Source: Sphingomonas morindae
GTDB taxonomy: Bacteria; Pseudomonadota; Alphaproteobacteria; Sphingomonadales; Sphingomonadaceae
Length of the DNA stretch: 32,839 bases
NCBI RefSeq assembly: GCF_023822065.1
Contig: NZ_CP084933.1
Span: 1 to 32,839 of the forward strand
Direction of reading: 5' to 3'
This document shows, piece after piece, positions 6,732 to 13,548 of this stretch. The notes under the pieces are model-generated. The model was not told the DNA's origin. It was given only the letters and a program-made list of their open reading frames with translations, and searched no databases. The translations under genes were made by a program, and so were the position numbers. The stretch's first letter is position 1. Each line of letters begins with the position of its first letter.

Positions 6732-7055
6732 TCAGTATCCCCAGCCACCATGCCAATAATCCCACCGCGCGACATTGTTCTCGTGATGGGCGAAGCGGGC
6801 GTCACGCCAGGCCTGCGTCCTGCGCACGTCGGCAGCATGGGCATAGGCGTCCGCAGCTGCATAATCGCCCCAATAGGCAGCGGCATCCGCGGCGTGCTGG
6901 TCTCGACGGGCCTGGAAGGCGCGCTCGTCGGCGCTCCGATAGGCGCGGTTCGCCATGTCGGTGTCATAGCCCCAGGACTGGGCGTCCGCAGTGGTGACAC
7001 CCAATGCGGTCGCGCCGACGATGGCTGCTATGATGGTGGTGCGGAACGTCTTCAC
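6732..7055 (-). CDS. Small exported Ala/His/Trp-rich protein
   Basis: 107-aa protein starting at GTG 7055, fixed by a strong GGAGG five bases upstream; the apparent ATG at 7073 would lie before that ribosome site. A Sec signal 'VKTFRTTIIAAIVGATALGV' ends at about 'ADAQ|SW'. The mature chain is Ala/Asp/Arg-rich with a repeated 'YAAADAYAHAADVRRTQAWR' style and ends 'WDYWHGGWGY'. No family recognised. It lies 64 bp upstream of, and in the same direction as, the glycosidase gene, so the two may be co-transcribed. Confidence 0.7.
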   Translation of the reverse strand: MKTFRTTIIAAIVGATALGVTTADAQSWGYDTDMANRAYRSADERAFQARRDQHAADAAAYWGDYAAADAYAHAADVRRTQAWRDARFAHHENNVARWDYWHGGWGY

Positions 7056-7290
7056 TCGAACCTCCAAAGACAAGATTCAACCGAGATCCGCACGATGCTC
7101 CTGTGCCTCTGAACCACGAATGACGATCTCGTTATTTGATCTTAAGTATCCATCCTGGCACTCTTGAGCCTCCAAAAACCGCTTGCCTTTTGACATGGTT
7201 CTGAAAGAGGATTGTGAAAGGCAGGGGGCCGCAGAAATCCGTCACTGCCGCGCTGGCCTCCGGATACGGCCGTTTTTGAAAGGCACAAAT

Positions 7291-7884
7291 TTGGCCAAAG
7301 GACCCTATCTGATCGGCTATGCCCGGGTATCGAAGGGTGACGAGCAATCGAACGTCGCCCAGCGCCGCGCGCTCGATGCGGCCGGCTGCAAGCGCGTGTT
7401 CGAGGAGACCGCCAGTGGCGGGCGCTGGGATCGGCCAAAGCTGCAGGAGATGATCGAGCAGCTTCGCGACGGCGATGTCGTAGTGGTCTGGAAGCTCGAC
7501 CGGCTGTCGCGCAGCCTCAAGGATCTGCTGCACATCATGGATCGTATCGAGACCGCTGGCGCCGGCTTTCGGTCACTGACCGAGGCGATCGACACCACCA
7601 CGGCCGCAGGCCGCATGATGATGCAGATGGTCGGCAGCTTCGCCGAGTTCGAGCGGGCCATGATCCGCGAGCGCACCTCCGCCGGCCTTGCCCAGGCGCG
7701 CGCCGAAGGGCGGATCGGCGGACGCCGGCGCAAGCTCGGCGAAAAGCAACGGCGCGAGATTGCGGAGTCCGTCATCTCCGGACGAAAATCCGGCGCCGAG
7801 ATGGCGCGGCTCTATCATGTGAGCGAGCCGACCGTTTCGCGCATCGTCGCCGCGCACCGACAGACTGTGGAGCTACCGGCATGA
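7291..7884 (+). CDS. Serine recombinase (Tn3 resolvase-like)
   Basis: About 197-aa small serine recombinase, probably for resolving replicon multimers or cointegrates. Motifs: 'LIGYARVSKGDEQSN' with the catalytic serine (Ser14 counted from TTG 7291), 'VVVWKLDRLSRSLKDLL', 'AGRMMMQMVGSFAEFERAMI' leading into the long E helix, and a C-terminal HTH 'GAEMARLYHVSEPTVSRIVA'. The start is uncertain: TTG 7291 has GAAAGG seven bases upstream and gives the usual short N-terminus; ATG 7195 would add 32 atypical residues. The 235 bp before it holds no gene and, as for many resolvases, may contain the crossover site. Its stop overlaps the next start (ATGA). Confidence 0.85.
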   Translation: MAKGPYLIGYARVSKGDEQSNVAQRRALDAAGCKRVFEETASGGRWDRPKLQEMIEQLRDGDVVVVWKLDRLSRSLKDLLHIMDRIETAGAGFRSLTEAIDTTTAAGRMMMQMVGSFAEFERAMIRERTSAGLAQARAEGRIGGRRRKLGEKQRREIAESVISGRKSGAEMARLYHVSEPTVSRIVAAHRQTVELPA

Positions 7885-9242
7885 AACGCGGCCACGACCT
7901 GACCGAGCTGATGAAGTTCGCGACACGGCCCGAATGGGCCGACGACCTGCATGACGCGCTCGACGATCATCTGGGACCGGCGCTGACGCAGTTCGACATC
8001 GATTCCGATGAACTGCCCGGCATCATCGGGGAGCATTGGGTCATGACCCTGTGGGGCTGCGCGTTCGAGGATCTGGCAACGCGCGTCTTCGAGCCCGATG
8101 GCCGCAACGTCGTGGACGAATATCTCAAGCGCCGCGGATGGAACGAGGCCGGCCCCAACAAGATCTACATGCGCGCGCTGAAGGCCTCCGTCATGAGCGT
8201 CTACGAAGTCAGCGCGATCGAGCCCGGCGTCGGCTTCCTCGCTCGCGACCTGATCCGGGGCGGCGATCCCGTCCAGGTCCGCGAGCGCTCCGCCTCGAAG
8301 ACGCTGGGTCCGTGGGATCGTATCGGCGCGCGCATCCTGTCCGTAAGCGGGCATAGGGTCCTGGCTGGCGGCTTGTTGTTGTTCACCGCGGAAGCCACGA
8401 GCGCGCTTCTCGAAGCATTACGCATGGGACAGGGCAAGCGCGGCGCCCGTGCAAAGCTGGCGATTGGGGATGATCAACTCCGCAACCTGGCGCCACTCAT
8501 CTCGATGGTCTGGCTGTTCGACATCCTGCCCAGGATGCTCGAGCCCGCCACCATTCCCACGCTGCATAATGCCGATGGCGAGGAGGTCGTTTTCCACCGT
8601 GTCCGCTTCCCGTTCGCGCGTGGCACGACGCAGGCTCTTGTCGCGGAGCGCCTCGATTCCGTTTCGGTGCTGCAACGTGAAACAGCCCATTTCTGGAACT
8701 GGCTGGGGACAAAGCCGAAACCGGGCAAGAAAGGCATGGGCCAGATGGCATGGGGCGTGACGATGGAGGACGGCACGCCGGTACTCGGCAATCTGGAGCT
8801 CAAGGGTCGCGCTCTCACCCTTTCCGTCACCTCGGCAGAGCGTGCGGAACGAGGGGTTGCGCTTATCACGCAGACTCTTGGTGACATGGTGGGGGCACCA
8901 CTGACCGAGATCGAGACGGTCGAACAGGCGACGGCGGCGCGGCAGGAGGGACGAACCTCCTCGGAGCCGGCGCCGGACATTCCCGTCGAGGTCGCCACCC
9001 CGCTCGTGCATGGCATGCTCGATCGTCAGTACCGAACCCTCCTCGATGAGCCCGTCCCAATGCTCGGCGACAAGACGCCGCGCCAGTGCGCCCGCAGCAA
9101 GGCGGGGCGCGCCCAGCTCGCCGCATGGCTCAAGCATCTCGAAAATCTCAGCGGACGGCAGATCGATGCCGACGACCCGATGGCGACCTACGATTTCGCG
9201 TGGATGTGGCAGGAACTCGGGATCGAAGAATTGCGTCGATGA
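7881..9242 (+). CDS. 453-aa protein coupled to the recombinase; C-terminal MbcA/ParS-like motif; role unknown
   Basis: The start overlaps the resolvase stop by four bases (ATGA), implying translational coupling. Three parts are visible. Residues 1-105 are helical and acidic. Residues about 110-180 hold a beta-rich module 'SVYEVSAIEPGVGFLARDLI' and 'QVRERSASKTLGPWDRIGAR'. The C-terminal ~75 residues read 'YRTLLDEPVPMLGDKTPRQC', 'KAGRAQLAAWLKHLE' and 'YDFAWMWQELGI'. I recall similar C-termini in SEC-C-type and MbcA/ParS/Xre-related proteins, but without an alignment this is tentative. No catalytic motif or membrane segment. It could be an accessory factor for recombination or an independent cargo gene. 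Confidence 0.8.
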   Translation: MKRGHDLTELMKFATRPEWADDLHDALDDHLGPALTQFDIDSDELPGIIGEHWVMTLWGCAFEDLATRVFEPDGRNVVDEYLKRRGWNEAGPNKIYMRALKASVMSVYEVSAIEPGVGFLARDLIRGGDPVQVRERSASKTLGPWDRIGARILSVSGHRVLAGGLLLFTAEATSALLEALRMGQGKRGARAKLAIGDDQLRNLAPLISMVWLFDILPRMLEPATIPTLHNADGEEVVFHRVRFPFARGTTQALVAERLDSVSVLQRETAHFWNWLGTKPKPGKKGMGQMAWGVTMEDGTPVLGNLELKGRALTLSVTSAERAERGVALITQTLGDMVGAPLTEIETVEQATAARQEGRTSSEPAPDIPVEVATPLVHGMLDRQYRTLLDEPVPMLGDKTPRQCARSKAGRAQLAAWLKHLENLSGRQIDADDPMATYDFAWMWQELGIEELRR

Positions 9243-9341
9243 CGGCTCTATCAGCTCACGACAGGTTTACCGCCCTCTCGTAACGTGAAGGAATGGTGGT
9301 CAGAAGAACGGCCGCTTGTAGGAAAATCCGCAGCTAAGCCG

Positions 9342-10105
9342 TCATTTTAGCGGAGTAGCAAATTGGGTGGCGAGATCATCCTCTGTCTGGCCGTCCATCC
9401 AGAAGGAGACTTCCTCCAACGAACCACCGCTCCCATGGCCGGTGAGCGCGAAGCCGCACCCGGTGCCGTGAATGTTCGGCATGACCGACACTGATGAATA
9501 GCTTCCTCGAACACTCGCGAGAATCTTCGCAGGCGTTAGACCTAATTTGGAAGAGAAGATAACGATGGCAGTATCTTGCGACGACCTTGAATTACTCGGG
9601 CGCATCAATGCCACGAACATTTGCCCGTACGCTGTATAAATCGGCCAAGTGCCGCGTGTGACATATCCTTCAAGAACAGGCCACGCACCGACCTGATCCG
9701 CGGCGGTCAATCTCGGCGGCGGTTCAGGCGGTTGATCGGGCCGATAAAACGTGATTTCGCCACCTTCGAGAGGTTTTCCTCTCACCGCATCATATCCACT
9801 GGGCACCAAAATCTCATATTGACAAATGCTGCTTAGTGACTTCTCGACAATCTCGATCACCTCGGGAAACCGTTCATCAGACGACCAGAATCGATATCCG
9901 TTTCTTTGATAAACGAGTTTCCCATTTTGATAGGTCGGCGATTCCCAAGAATTATTGGGTGTTTAATGACCTTAGCGTTAGGGTCGAGACTCTCCGCAGA
10001 GATTTGCTTGATTTTCACCTCTATGGGCTGCGCGGATCGTGAGGCGAAAGCCTTACAGTCTATCGCACCCGTGCTCGCACTTGCGAGCGCCAATAGCGAA
10101 AGCAT
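9342..10105 (-). pseudogene. Probable frameshifted gene for an exported protein of unknown function
   Basis: Two minus-strand frames join here. The upstream one (10105 to 9857) begins with a signal-like 'MLSLLALASASTGAIDCKAF' and runs to 'DPNAKVIKHPIILGN'. The downstream one would start at GTG 9860 and ends at 9342 (172 aa). Reading the downstream frame further upstream gives natural-looking protein, 'SWESPTYQNGKLVYQRNG' followed by 'YRFWSSDERFPEVIEIVEKS', back to a stop near 9964. The coding frame therefore probably switches around 9940-9960. The alternative is two genes overlapping by GTGA. No family is recognised; the later part includes 'GSGGSLEEVSFWMDG'. Confidence 0.55.
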
Positions 10106-10253
10106 GATCGAACTCCCTGGTCCAAGCTACCTCACTGATGTCGGCTTATGGCATCTGCATCCGGCTAATCCAATGCCAGAGTTTGGTCGCTCGCCAACCG
10201 GGGAGTTCAGTCAGCCCGCATCGCGAATGCTACCGTGAATCTGTGTCCGAATA

Positions 10254-10601
10254 ATGCACAGAGGCCATTTCCTCGACAGCCCGCGCATGTCAGCTGTGCT
10301 CGGCCGATCGGATTTCCGCTTCGCGGACCTGAAAGAGCGGCCGGCGAGCGTGTTCCTCGTCCTGCCCCCCGATCTGTTCGACACCTATGTGCGCTGGCTG
10401 CGCCTCATGGTCGCGCAAGGCTTGACCGAGCTGGCGCGCGCGCCGGGGCGTCCGCCGTGGCCGCTGCTGACGCCCGATGAAGTCCGCACGCTGCGCGAGG
10501 ACCGCGAAATCCTGTTCCTCGCGGGACAACGCCCAATCATCGCGACCAAGCTGCGCTACTATGCCGATCGCGAATTCGCGGGCCGCTTCGACAAGGCATG
10601 A
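10254..10601 (+). pseudogene. VirD4/TraG-type coupling protein remnant with internal deletion
   Basis: 115-aa frame made of two pieces of a type IV coupling protein. Residues ~6-64 ('FLDSPRMSAVLGRSDFRFAD', 'LPPDLFDTYVRWLRLMVAQG') match the region before the Walker B motif. Residues ~65-115 ('PLLTPDEVRTLREDREILFL', 'KLRYYADREFAGRF') match the extreme C-terminus. The ATPase core between (Walker B 'DEF' region and following) is absent, as is everything N-terminal. The fusion is in frame, but the product cannot act as a coupling ATPase. It is evidence that an ancestral replicon carried a fuller conjugation system. Confidence 0.75.
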
Positions 10602-10619
10602 GGCCGTTTAAACGGCCTC
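10600..10619. repeat. Perfect 20-bp palindrome after the coupling-protein remnant
   Basis: GAGGCCGTTTAAACGGCCTC is a full 20-bp palindrome that begins on the stop codon of the remnant gene. It may be a terminator-like hairpin or a protein-binding site; there is no U-tract. Confidence 0.55.
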
Positions 10620-10739
10620 GATCCGACGAATCGCCATCATTCCGATATACAGACGATGTCGGGTTGATGGTGTTCCGCCGCACATTATGCCACGCCGGAA
10701 TCGCCCGAACGCGCGGAAATCGCGCTCCGGCGCACGAAA

Positions 10740-10765
10740 GGTGAGTTTTGGGGTATCGGCTCACC
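10740..10765 (+). repeat. Outlying iteron plus inverted half-site
   Basis: GGTGAGTTTTGGGGTA (10740-10755), identical to the full Rep iteron, followed by GGCTCACC (10758-10765), an inverted half of the same word. It lies about 600 bp upstream of the main iteron array. It may be a Rep-binding handcuffing site marking the left edge of the origin. Confidence 0.65.
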
Positions 10766-11221
10766 GTTCGCATATCGCGCGGCGGTGGGTGATACCCCGA
10801 AGGGTCGTGGATCTCGCGCCGAAAAATCGACTGCCTGGGAAGCCCGTAGAGCGCCATGGACGGTTCCGACGCCCGAAACTCTGTCCAAGAGCCGGAATCG
10901 TGCTGGGCGACCCGGGAATCGCCTCTGGGGACGTTTTGGCCTCTCCTGTCCTCTCGAGCGGAGCGCCCACATACCCGCCTGGCTTTTTGGAAAGCCATTT
11001 CGACGGTTGGGCTTGGCGATGGGCTGGCGGCAGGAGCGCGGCGGTCGCACCATACCCCAATCAACAAAAGCGTGCCGGCGGAGCCGGCTCATTGTTGGGA
11101 TGCCGGGTGGGAGGATCGCGTAGCGATCTGGGGCGGCCGAAGGCCGCGAGCCGGCGGGGCGAAGCCCCAAGAGGCGGTGCCTTCTTCTTCTTTCGAGTTT
11201 GACGGTGCCACGGGCGCGGAG
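10766..11221. other. Origin-flanking non-coding region with GNA-loop mini-hairpins
   Basis: Several open frames overlap here on both strands, but none resembles a known protein and they conflict with one another, so I call it non-coding or decayed. Its notable content is a cluster of short perfect hairpins with three-base loops: GCCGGC-GGA-GCCGGC (11074-11088), GATCGC-GTA-GCGATC (11114-11128), GCGGCC-GAA-GGCCGC (11133-11147), GGGGC-GAA-GCCCC (11156-11168), and a weaker AGGC-GGT-GCCT (11172-11182) followed by a pyrimidine tract. Confidence 0.6.
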
Positions 11222-11230
11222 TTATCCACA
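11222..11230 (+). promoter_or_regulatory. DnaA box
   Basis: TTATCCACA is a perfect match to the consensus DnaA box. It sits between the mini-hairpin cluster and the GANTC/iteron block upstream of rep, the expected place for host DnaA loading at an iteron origin. A degenerate inverted iteron (CCCCAATACTCACC, 11241-11254) follows 10 bp later. Confidence 0.75.
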
Positions 11231-11265
11231 GGCAGGGCCACCCCAATACTCACCGGTCCCGTTCT

Positions 11266-11295
11266 GATTCAAGATTCCTCTTAGATTCAAGATTC
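11266..11295. repeat. Tandem GATTCAAGATTC repeats, four GANTC sites in 30 bp
   Basis: GATTCAAGATTC occurs at 11266-11277 and 11284-11295, an 18-bp period. Each copy contains two GATTC words, giving four GANTC sites, the target of the alphaproteobacterial methylase CcrM. The block is locally AT-rich compared with its surroundings and stands between the DnaA box and the iterons, so it may be the duplex-unwinding element and a methylation-sensitive switch. Function is inferred. Confidence 0.6.
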
Positions 11296-11341
11296 AGGGG
11301 TCCGCAAACCCGCAGAAAACTAGGGAAAATGGCCCCGGAAA

Positions 11342-11474
11342 GTGAGTGTTGGGGTCGAGTCGCGTGAGTTTTGGGGTAGCCTACGGTGAGCTTTGGGGTG
11401 GGGAACGGTGAGTGTTGGGGCAGAGTCGGGTGAGCTTTGGGGTATGGGCCTTTGCGACGGTGAGTTTTGGGGTA
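11342..11474 (+). repeat. oriV: Rep iteron array, origin of replication (oriV)
   Basis: Six direct repeats of GTGAG(T/C)(T/G)TTGGGG start at 11342, 11364, 11386, 11408, 11430 and 11460. The first five are spaced exactly 22 bp (two helical turns); the last is at 30 bp. They precede the rep gene by about 100 bp and are typical binding sites for a Rep_3 initiator. With the DnaA box and GANTC block they define the likely origin at about 11222-11530. Confidence 0.9.
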
Positions 11475-11506
11475 GGTCGCTGCGGCGAGCCGGAGGATTT
11501 GCCTAA

Positions 11507-11530
11507 CTCACCGTTCATGGCTAGGGTGAG
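11507..11530. promoter_or_regulatory. Inverted iteron halves upstream of rep, likely Rep autorepression operator
   Basis: CTCACC (11507-11512) and GGTGAG (11525-11530) are inverted halves of the iteron core; a further CTCACC lies at 11548-11553, just before the rep start at 11568. In iteron plasmids, Rep dimers bind such inverted half-sites to repress their own gene while monomers bind the direct repeats. The assignment follows that model. Confidence 0.6.
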
Positions 11531-11567
11531 GCGATGACAGATTCCCGCTCACCTTTGGAATGACCTT

Positions 11568-12440
11568 ATGACCAAGCCCGCCCCGACCGAAGCCGCTCTT
11601 ACACTGGCGCAACGCGGGCGCGGAAATCCGTTCGATCCAGCCAATTACGGTGAAATCGTCAAGCCCGGCGAGCTGGTCGATATTGTCGAGCTGACCCCTC
11701 TCACCCTCGCCGATCGCCGCATCTACAACCTGCTGATCGCCAATGCCTGGGAGCGGATCGGCGAGCCGGTGATCCACCGCATCGCCAAATCCGCGCTTAA
11801 GGGCACGCACCAGGGCAATGAGCGGATCGAAAGCTCGCTGCTGCGCCTGATGGGGACGATCGCGATCGTCACCATCCGCAAGGCCGGCAAAAGCTATAAG
11901 CGGCGCGTCCAGCTTCTCGGCCCCAGCGACGAAAGCCTCGAAAAAGACGGCTTCCTCCACTACCGCATCCCCGAGGAGCTGATCGAGATACTGCGCAACA
12001 GTGAGGTCTATGCCCGCCTCAAGACGCAGGTGATGTATTGTTTCGAGTCGAAATATGCGCTCTGCCTCTATGAGATGATCGAACGCCGAATTGGCCTCGA
12101 ATACAAGCAAAGCGAAGAGTTAACGATCGCGGAGCTGCGCGGCCTGCTCAATGTTCCCGAAGGCAAGTTGGAACGCTTCGCCGATCTCAACAAATACTGC
12201 CTCAAGGTCGCGCAGGACGAAATCAACAAGCTGTGCCCCTTCGCGGTCTATTTCAATCCGATCAAGAAGGGGCGCAAGGTCGAGCGCGTGGAGATGGTGT
12301 GGCTGTCCAAAACGTCGAGCGGGCGACGCGACGCACAAGACCTGATCGACCAGCACAGCATCGTCCGCCGCGCCAAGCTGCGCGGCATCGCCGAAATGCC
12401 GGTTCTGGTGGATTTCAGCGCACTGGCCGCCGAACGGTGA
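11568..12440 (+). CDS. repA: Replication initiator protein, Rep_3/RepB-like
   Basis: 290-aa plasmid initiator that binds the iterons and recruits host replication proteins. Two winged-helix parts can be seen: the N-terminal half 'TPLTLADRRIYNLLIANAWE' to 'YRIPEELIEILRNSEVYARL', and the C-terminal half starting 'YALCLYEMIERRIGLEY' with 'LTIAELRGLLNVPEGKLERF', then 'VAQDEINKLCPFAVYFNPIK', the pattern shared by Rep_3-family initiators. ATG 11568 is used; the ribosome site is weak, which would suit low-level expression. Iterons lie on both sides of the gene (11342-11474 and inverted at 12446). Convergent partition genes follow. Confidence 0.9.
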   Translation: MTKPAPTEAALTLAQRGRGNPFDPANYGEIVKPGELVDIVELTPLTLADRRIYNLLIANAWERIGEPVIHRIAKSALKGTHQGNERIESSLLRLMGTIAIVTIRKAGKSYKRRVQLLGPSDESLEKDGFLHYRIPEELIEILRNSEVYARLKTQVMYCFESKYALCLYEMIERRIGLEYKQSEELTIAELRGLLNVPEGKLERFADLNKYCLKVAQDEINKLCPFAVYFNPIKKGRKVERVEMVWLSKTSSGRRDAQDLIDQHSIVRRAKLRGIAEMPVLVDFSALAAER

Positions 12441-12445
12441 GGCCC

Positions 12446-12461
12446 TACCCCAAAACTCACC
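12446..12461 (-). repeat. Inverted full iteron downstream of rep
   Basis: TACCCCAAAACTCACC is the exact reverse complement of the full iteron GGTGAGTTTTGGGGTA, five bases after the rep stop codon. It lies between the convergent rep and RHH genes. Possible roles are handcuffing, copy control or regulation of the partition genes. Confidence 0.75.
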
Positions 12462-12496
12462 TTTAGCGCGCCACGGCCGCCTAGCCTTCGCCCGTC

Positions 12497-12772
12497 CTAC
12501 CCCTCGCCGGCATCGAGCGCACGGCTCACCGTGAACTGAATCCATGCGCTGCGGCTGATCCCGCGTCGTCTGGCCGCCGCATCGACCTTGGCGAGCAAGG
12601 CACGGTCGAAACGCAGCATCACCGGCGACTTGCGCGGCTCGGCCCCCTGCCCCGCCTCATCGGCCGCGAGCGGCGCGGTCTCGGGCTTCGCCGCGCCGGC
12701 AATGAAGGCATCGGCCGCCGCCTCATCGATCGGCGGCTTGGGCTTGCTGTTTGGTTTACGAGCGATAGCCAT
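12497..12772 (-). CDS. Ribbon-helix-helix partition/regulatory protein
   Basis: 91-aa protein with a flexible N-terminus rich in Lys/Pro/Ala ('ARKPNSKPKPPIDEAAADAF') and a C-terminal ribbon-helix-helix domain: strand 'SPVMLRFDRALLAKVD', helix, turn 'GISRSAW', helix 'IQFTVSRALDA'. It is encoded 17 bp downstream of parA in the same direction, so it is probably the centromere-binding partner that stimulates ParA and represses the operon. The ATG at 12772 has CGGAG about nine bases upstream; the longer frame from 12805 would overlap parA. Confidence 0.8.
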   Translation of the reverse strand: MAIARKPNSKPKPPIDEAAADAFIAGAAKPETAPLAADEAGQGAEPRKSPVMLRFDRALLAKVDAAARRRGISRSAWIQFTVSRALDAGEG

Positions 12773-12789
12773 TAACACCCACTCCGATA

Positions 12790-13431
12790 TTATCTTGATA
12801 TACAAACCGCGCCGATCAGCGCGGTAAGCTCATCGATCGCCTTGGGGTCGCGCGGGCTTTGCTCGATAACCGCCCTCCCCTCGGCCGCCGCGTTCGGGAA
12901 CGCCTTGCGCCGCACGATCGACGTGGTCAGTACCTCGATCCCCTCGATATCGCCGATCATCTCCAAGGCCGTTTCATTGTCGGCCCCTTGCGCGTCCGCG
13001 CCATTCAGCACGGCGACGGCGCGCAAGCCCTCGTTGATCTCGCGCGCCTCGGCGACCAGCGCCGAAACCTGATCGAGCGCCCACACGTCGAAGCTGCGCG
13101 GTTGTACCGGCACCAGGAGCGTGTCGGCGACGGTGAGCGCGGCGCGCAGCGAGCCGGTGTCGCGCCCGCCCACGTCGATGATGATATCATCATATTTGCT
13201 GGCGAGCTGGCGGACCTGGCTGCGCAGCGCGGCGCCGGTCAAGGCGACGGCGGTATAGCCGGCCTCACCACGCCGTTCGGCGCGAAGCTGGGTGAAGGTG
13301 AGGGCGGTGCCCTGCTCGTCCCCGTCCACCAGCAACAGGTCACGACCGGCCGTCGCCAGCGCGACCGCGAGATTGACGGCGAGGGTCGTCTTCCCAACGC
13401 CGCCTTTCGTGTTTCCGACTGCCAATATCAT
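12790..13431 (-). CDS. parA: ParA-family partition ATPase
   Basis: 213-aa Walker-type ATPase for plasmid segregation. The deviant Walker A motif 'KGGVGKTT' spans residues 9-16, with the signature Lys9 of the ParA/MinD group. 'LLLVDGDEQGTAL' is the A' region and 'YDDIIIDVGGRD' is Walker B. It lacks the N-terminal HTH of large ParA proteins, so it belongs with the short type that pairs with a small RHH or similar protein, which agrees with the gene downstream. ATG 13431 follows GAGGG. The intergenic stretch before it contains a GATATACAACC word (13490) that recurs near the end of this gene. Confidence 0.9.
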   Translation of the reverse strand: MILAVGNTKGGVGKTTLAVNLAVALATAGRDLLLVDGDEQGTALTFTQLRAERRGEAGYTAVALTGAALRSQVRQLASKYDDIIIDVGGRDTGSLRAALTVADTLLVPVQPRSFDVWALDQVSALVAEAREINEGLRAVAVLNGADAQGADNETALEMIGDIEGIEVLTTSIVRRKAFPNAAAEGRAVIEQSPRDPKAIDELTALIGAVCISR

Positions 13432-13548
13432 AACGCCCTCACTCTGCGAGCTATCGTTAATCGCTTCGGCATGATCTGTCTATCGCTGAGATATACAACC
13501 GATGCTCAATCCTCCGGCTCGGGATCGTCGCCCGTCCCTAGCGTACGC

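Noticed and set aside
10687-11202. Overlapping long frames on both strands left of the origin
   Set aside because: They conflict with each other, resemble no protein family, and run through iterons and hairpins; GC-rich sequence gives such frames by chance.
11342-11474. Iteron block as CRISPR or parS array
   Set aside because: Regular 22-bp spacing, short core and location before a Rep_3 gene fit iterons; no unique spacers of CRISPR size.
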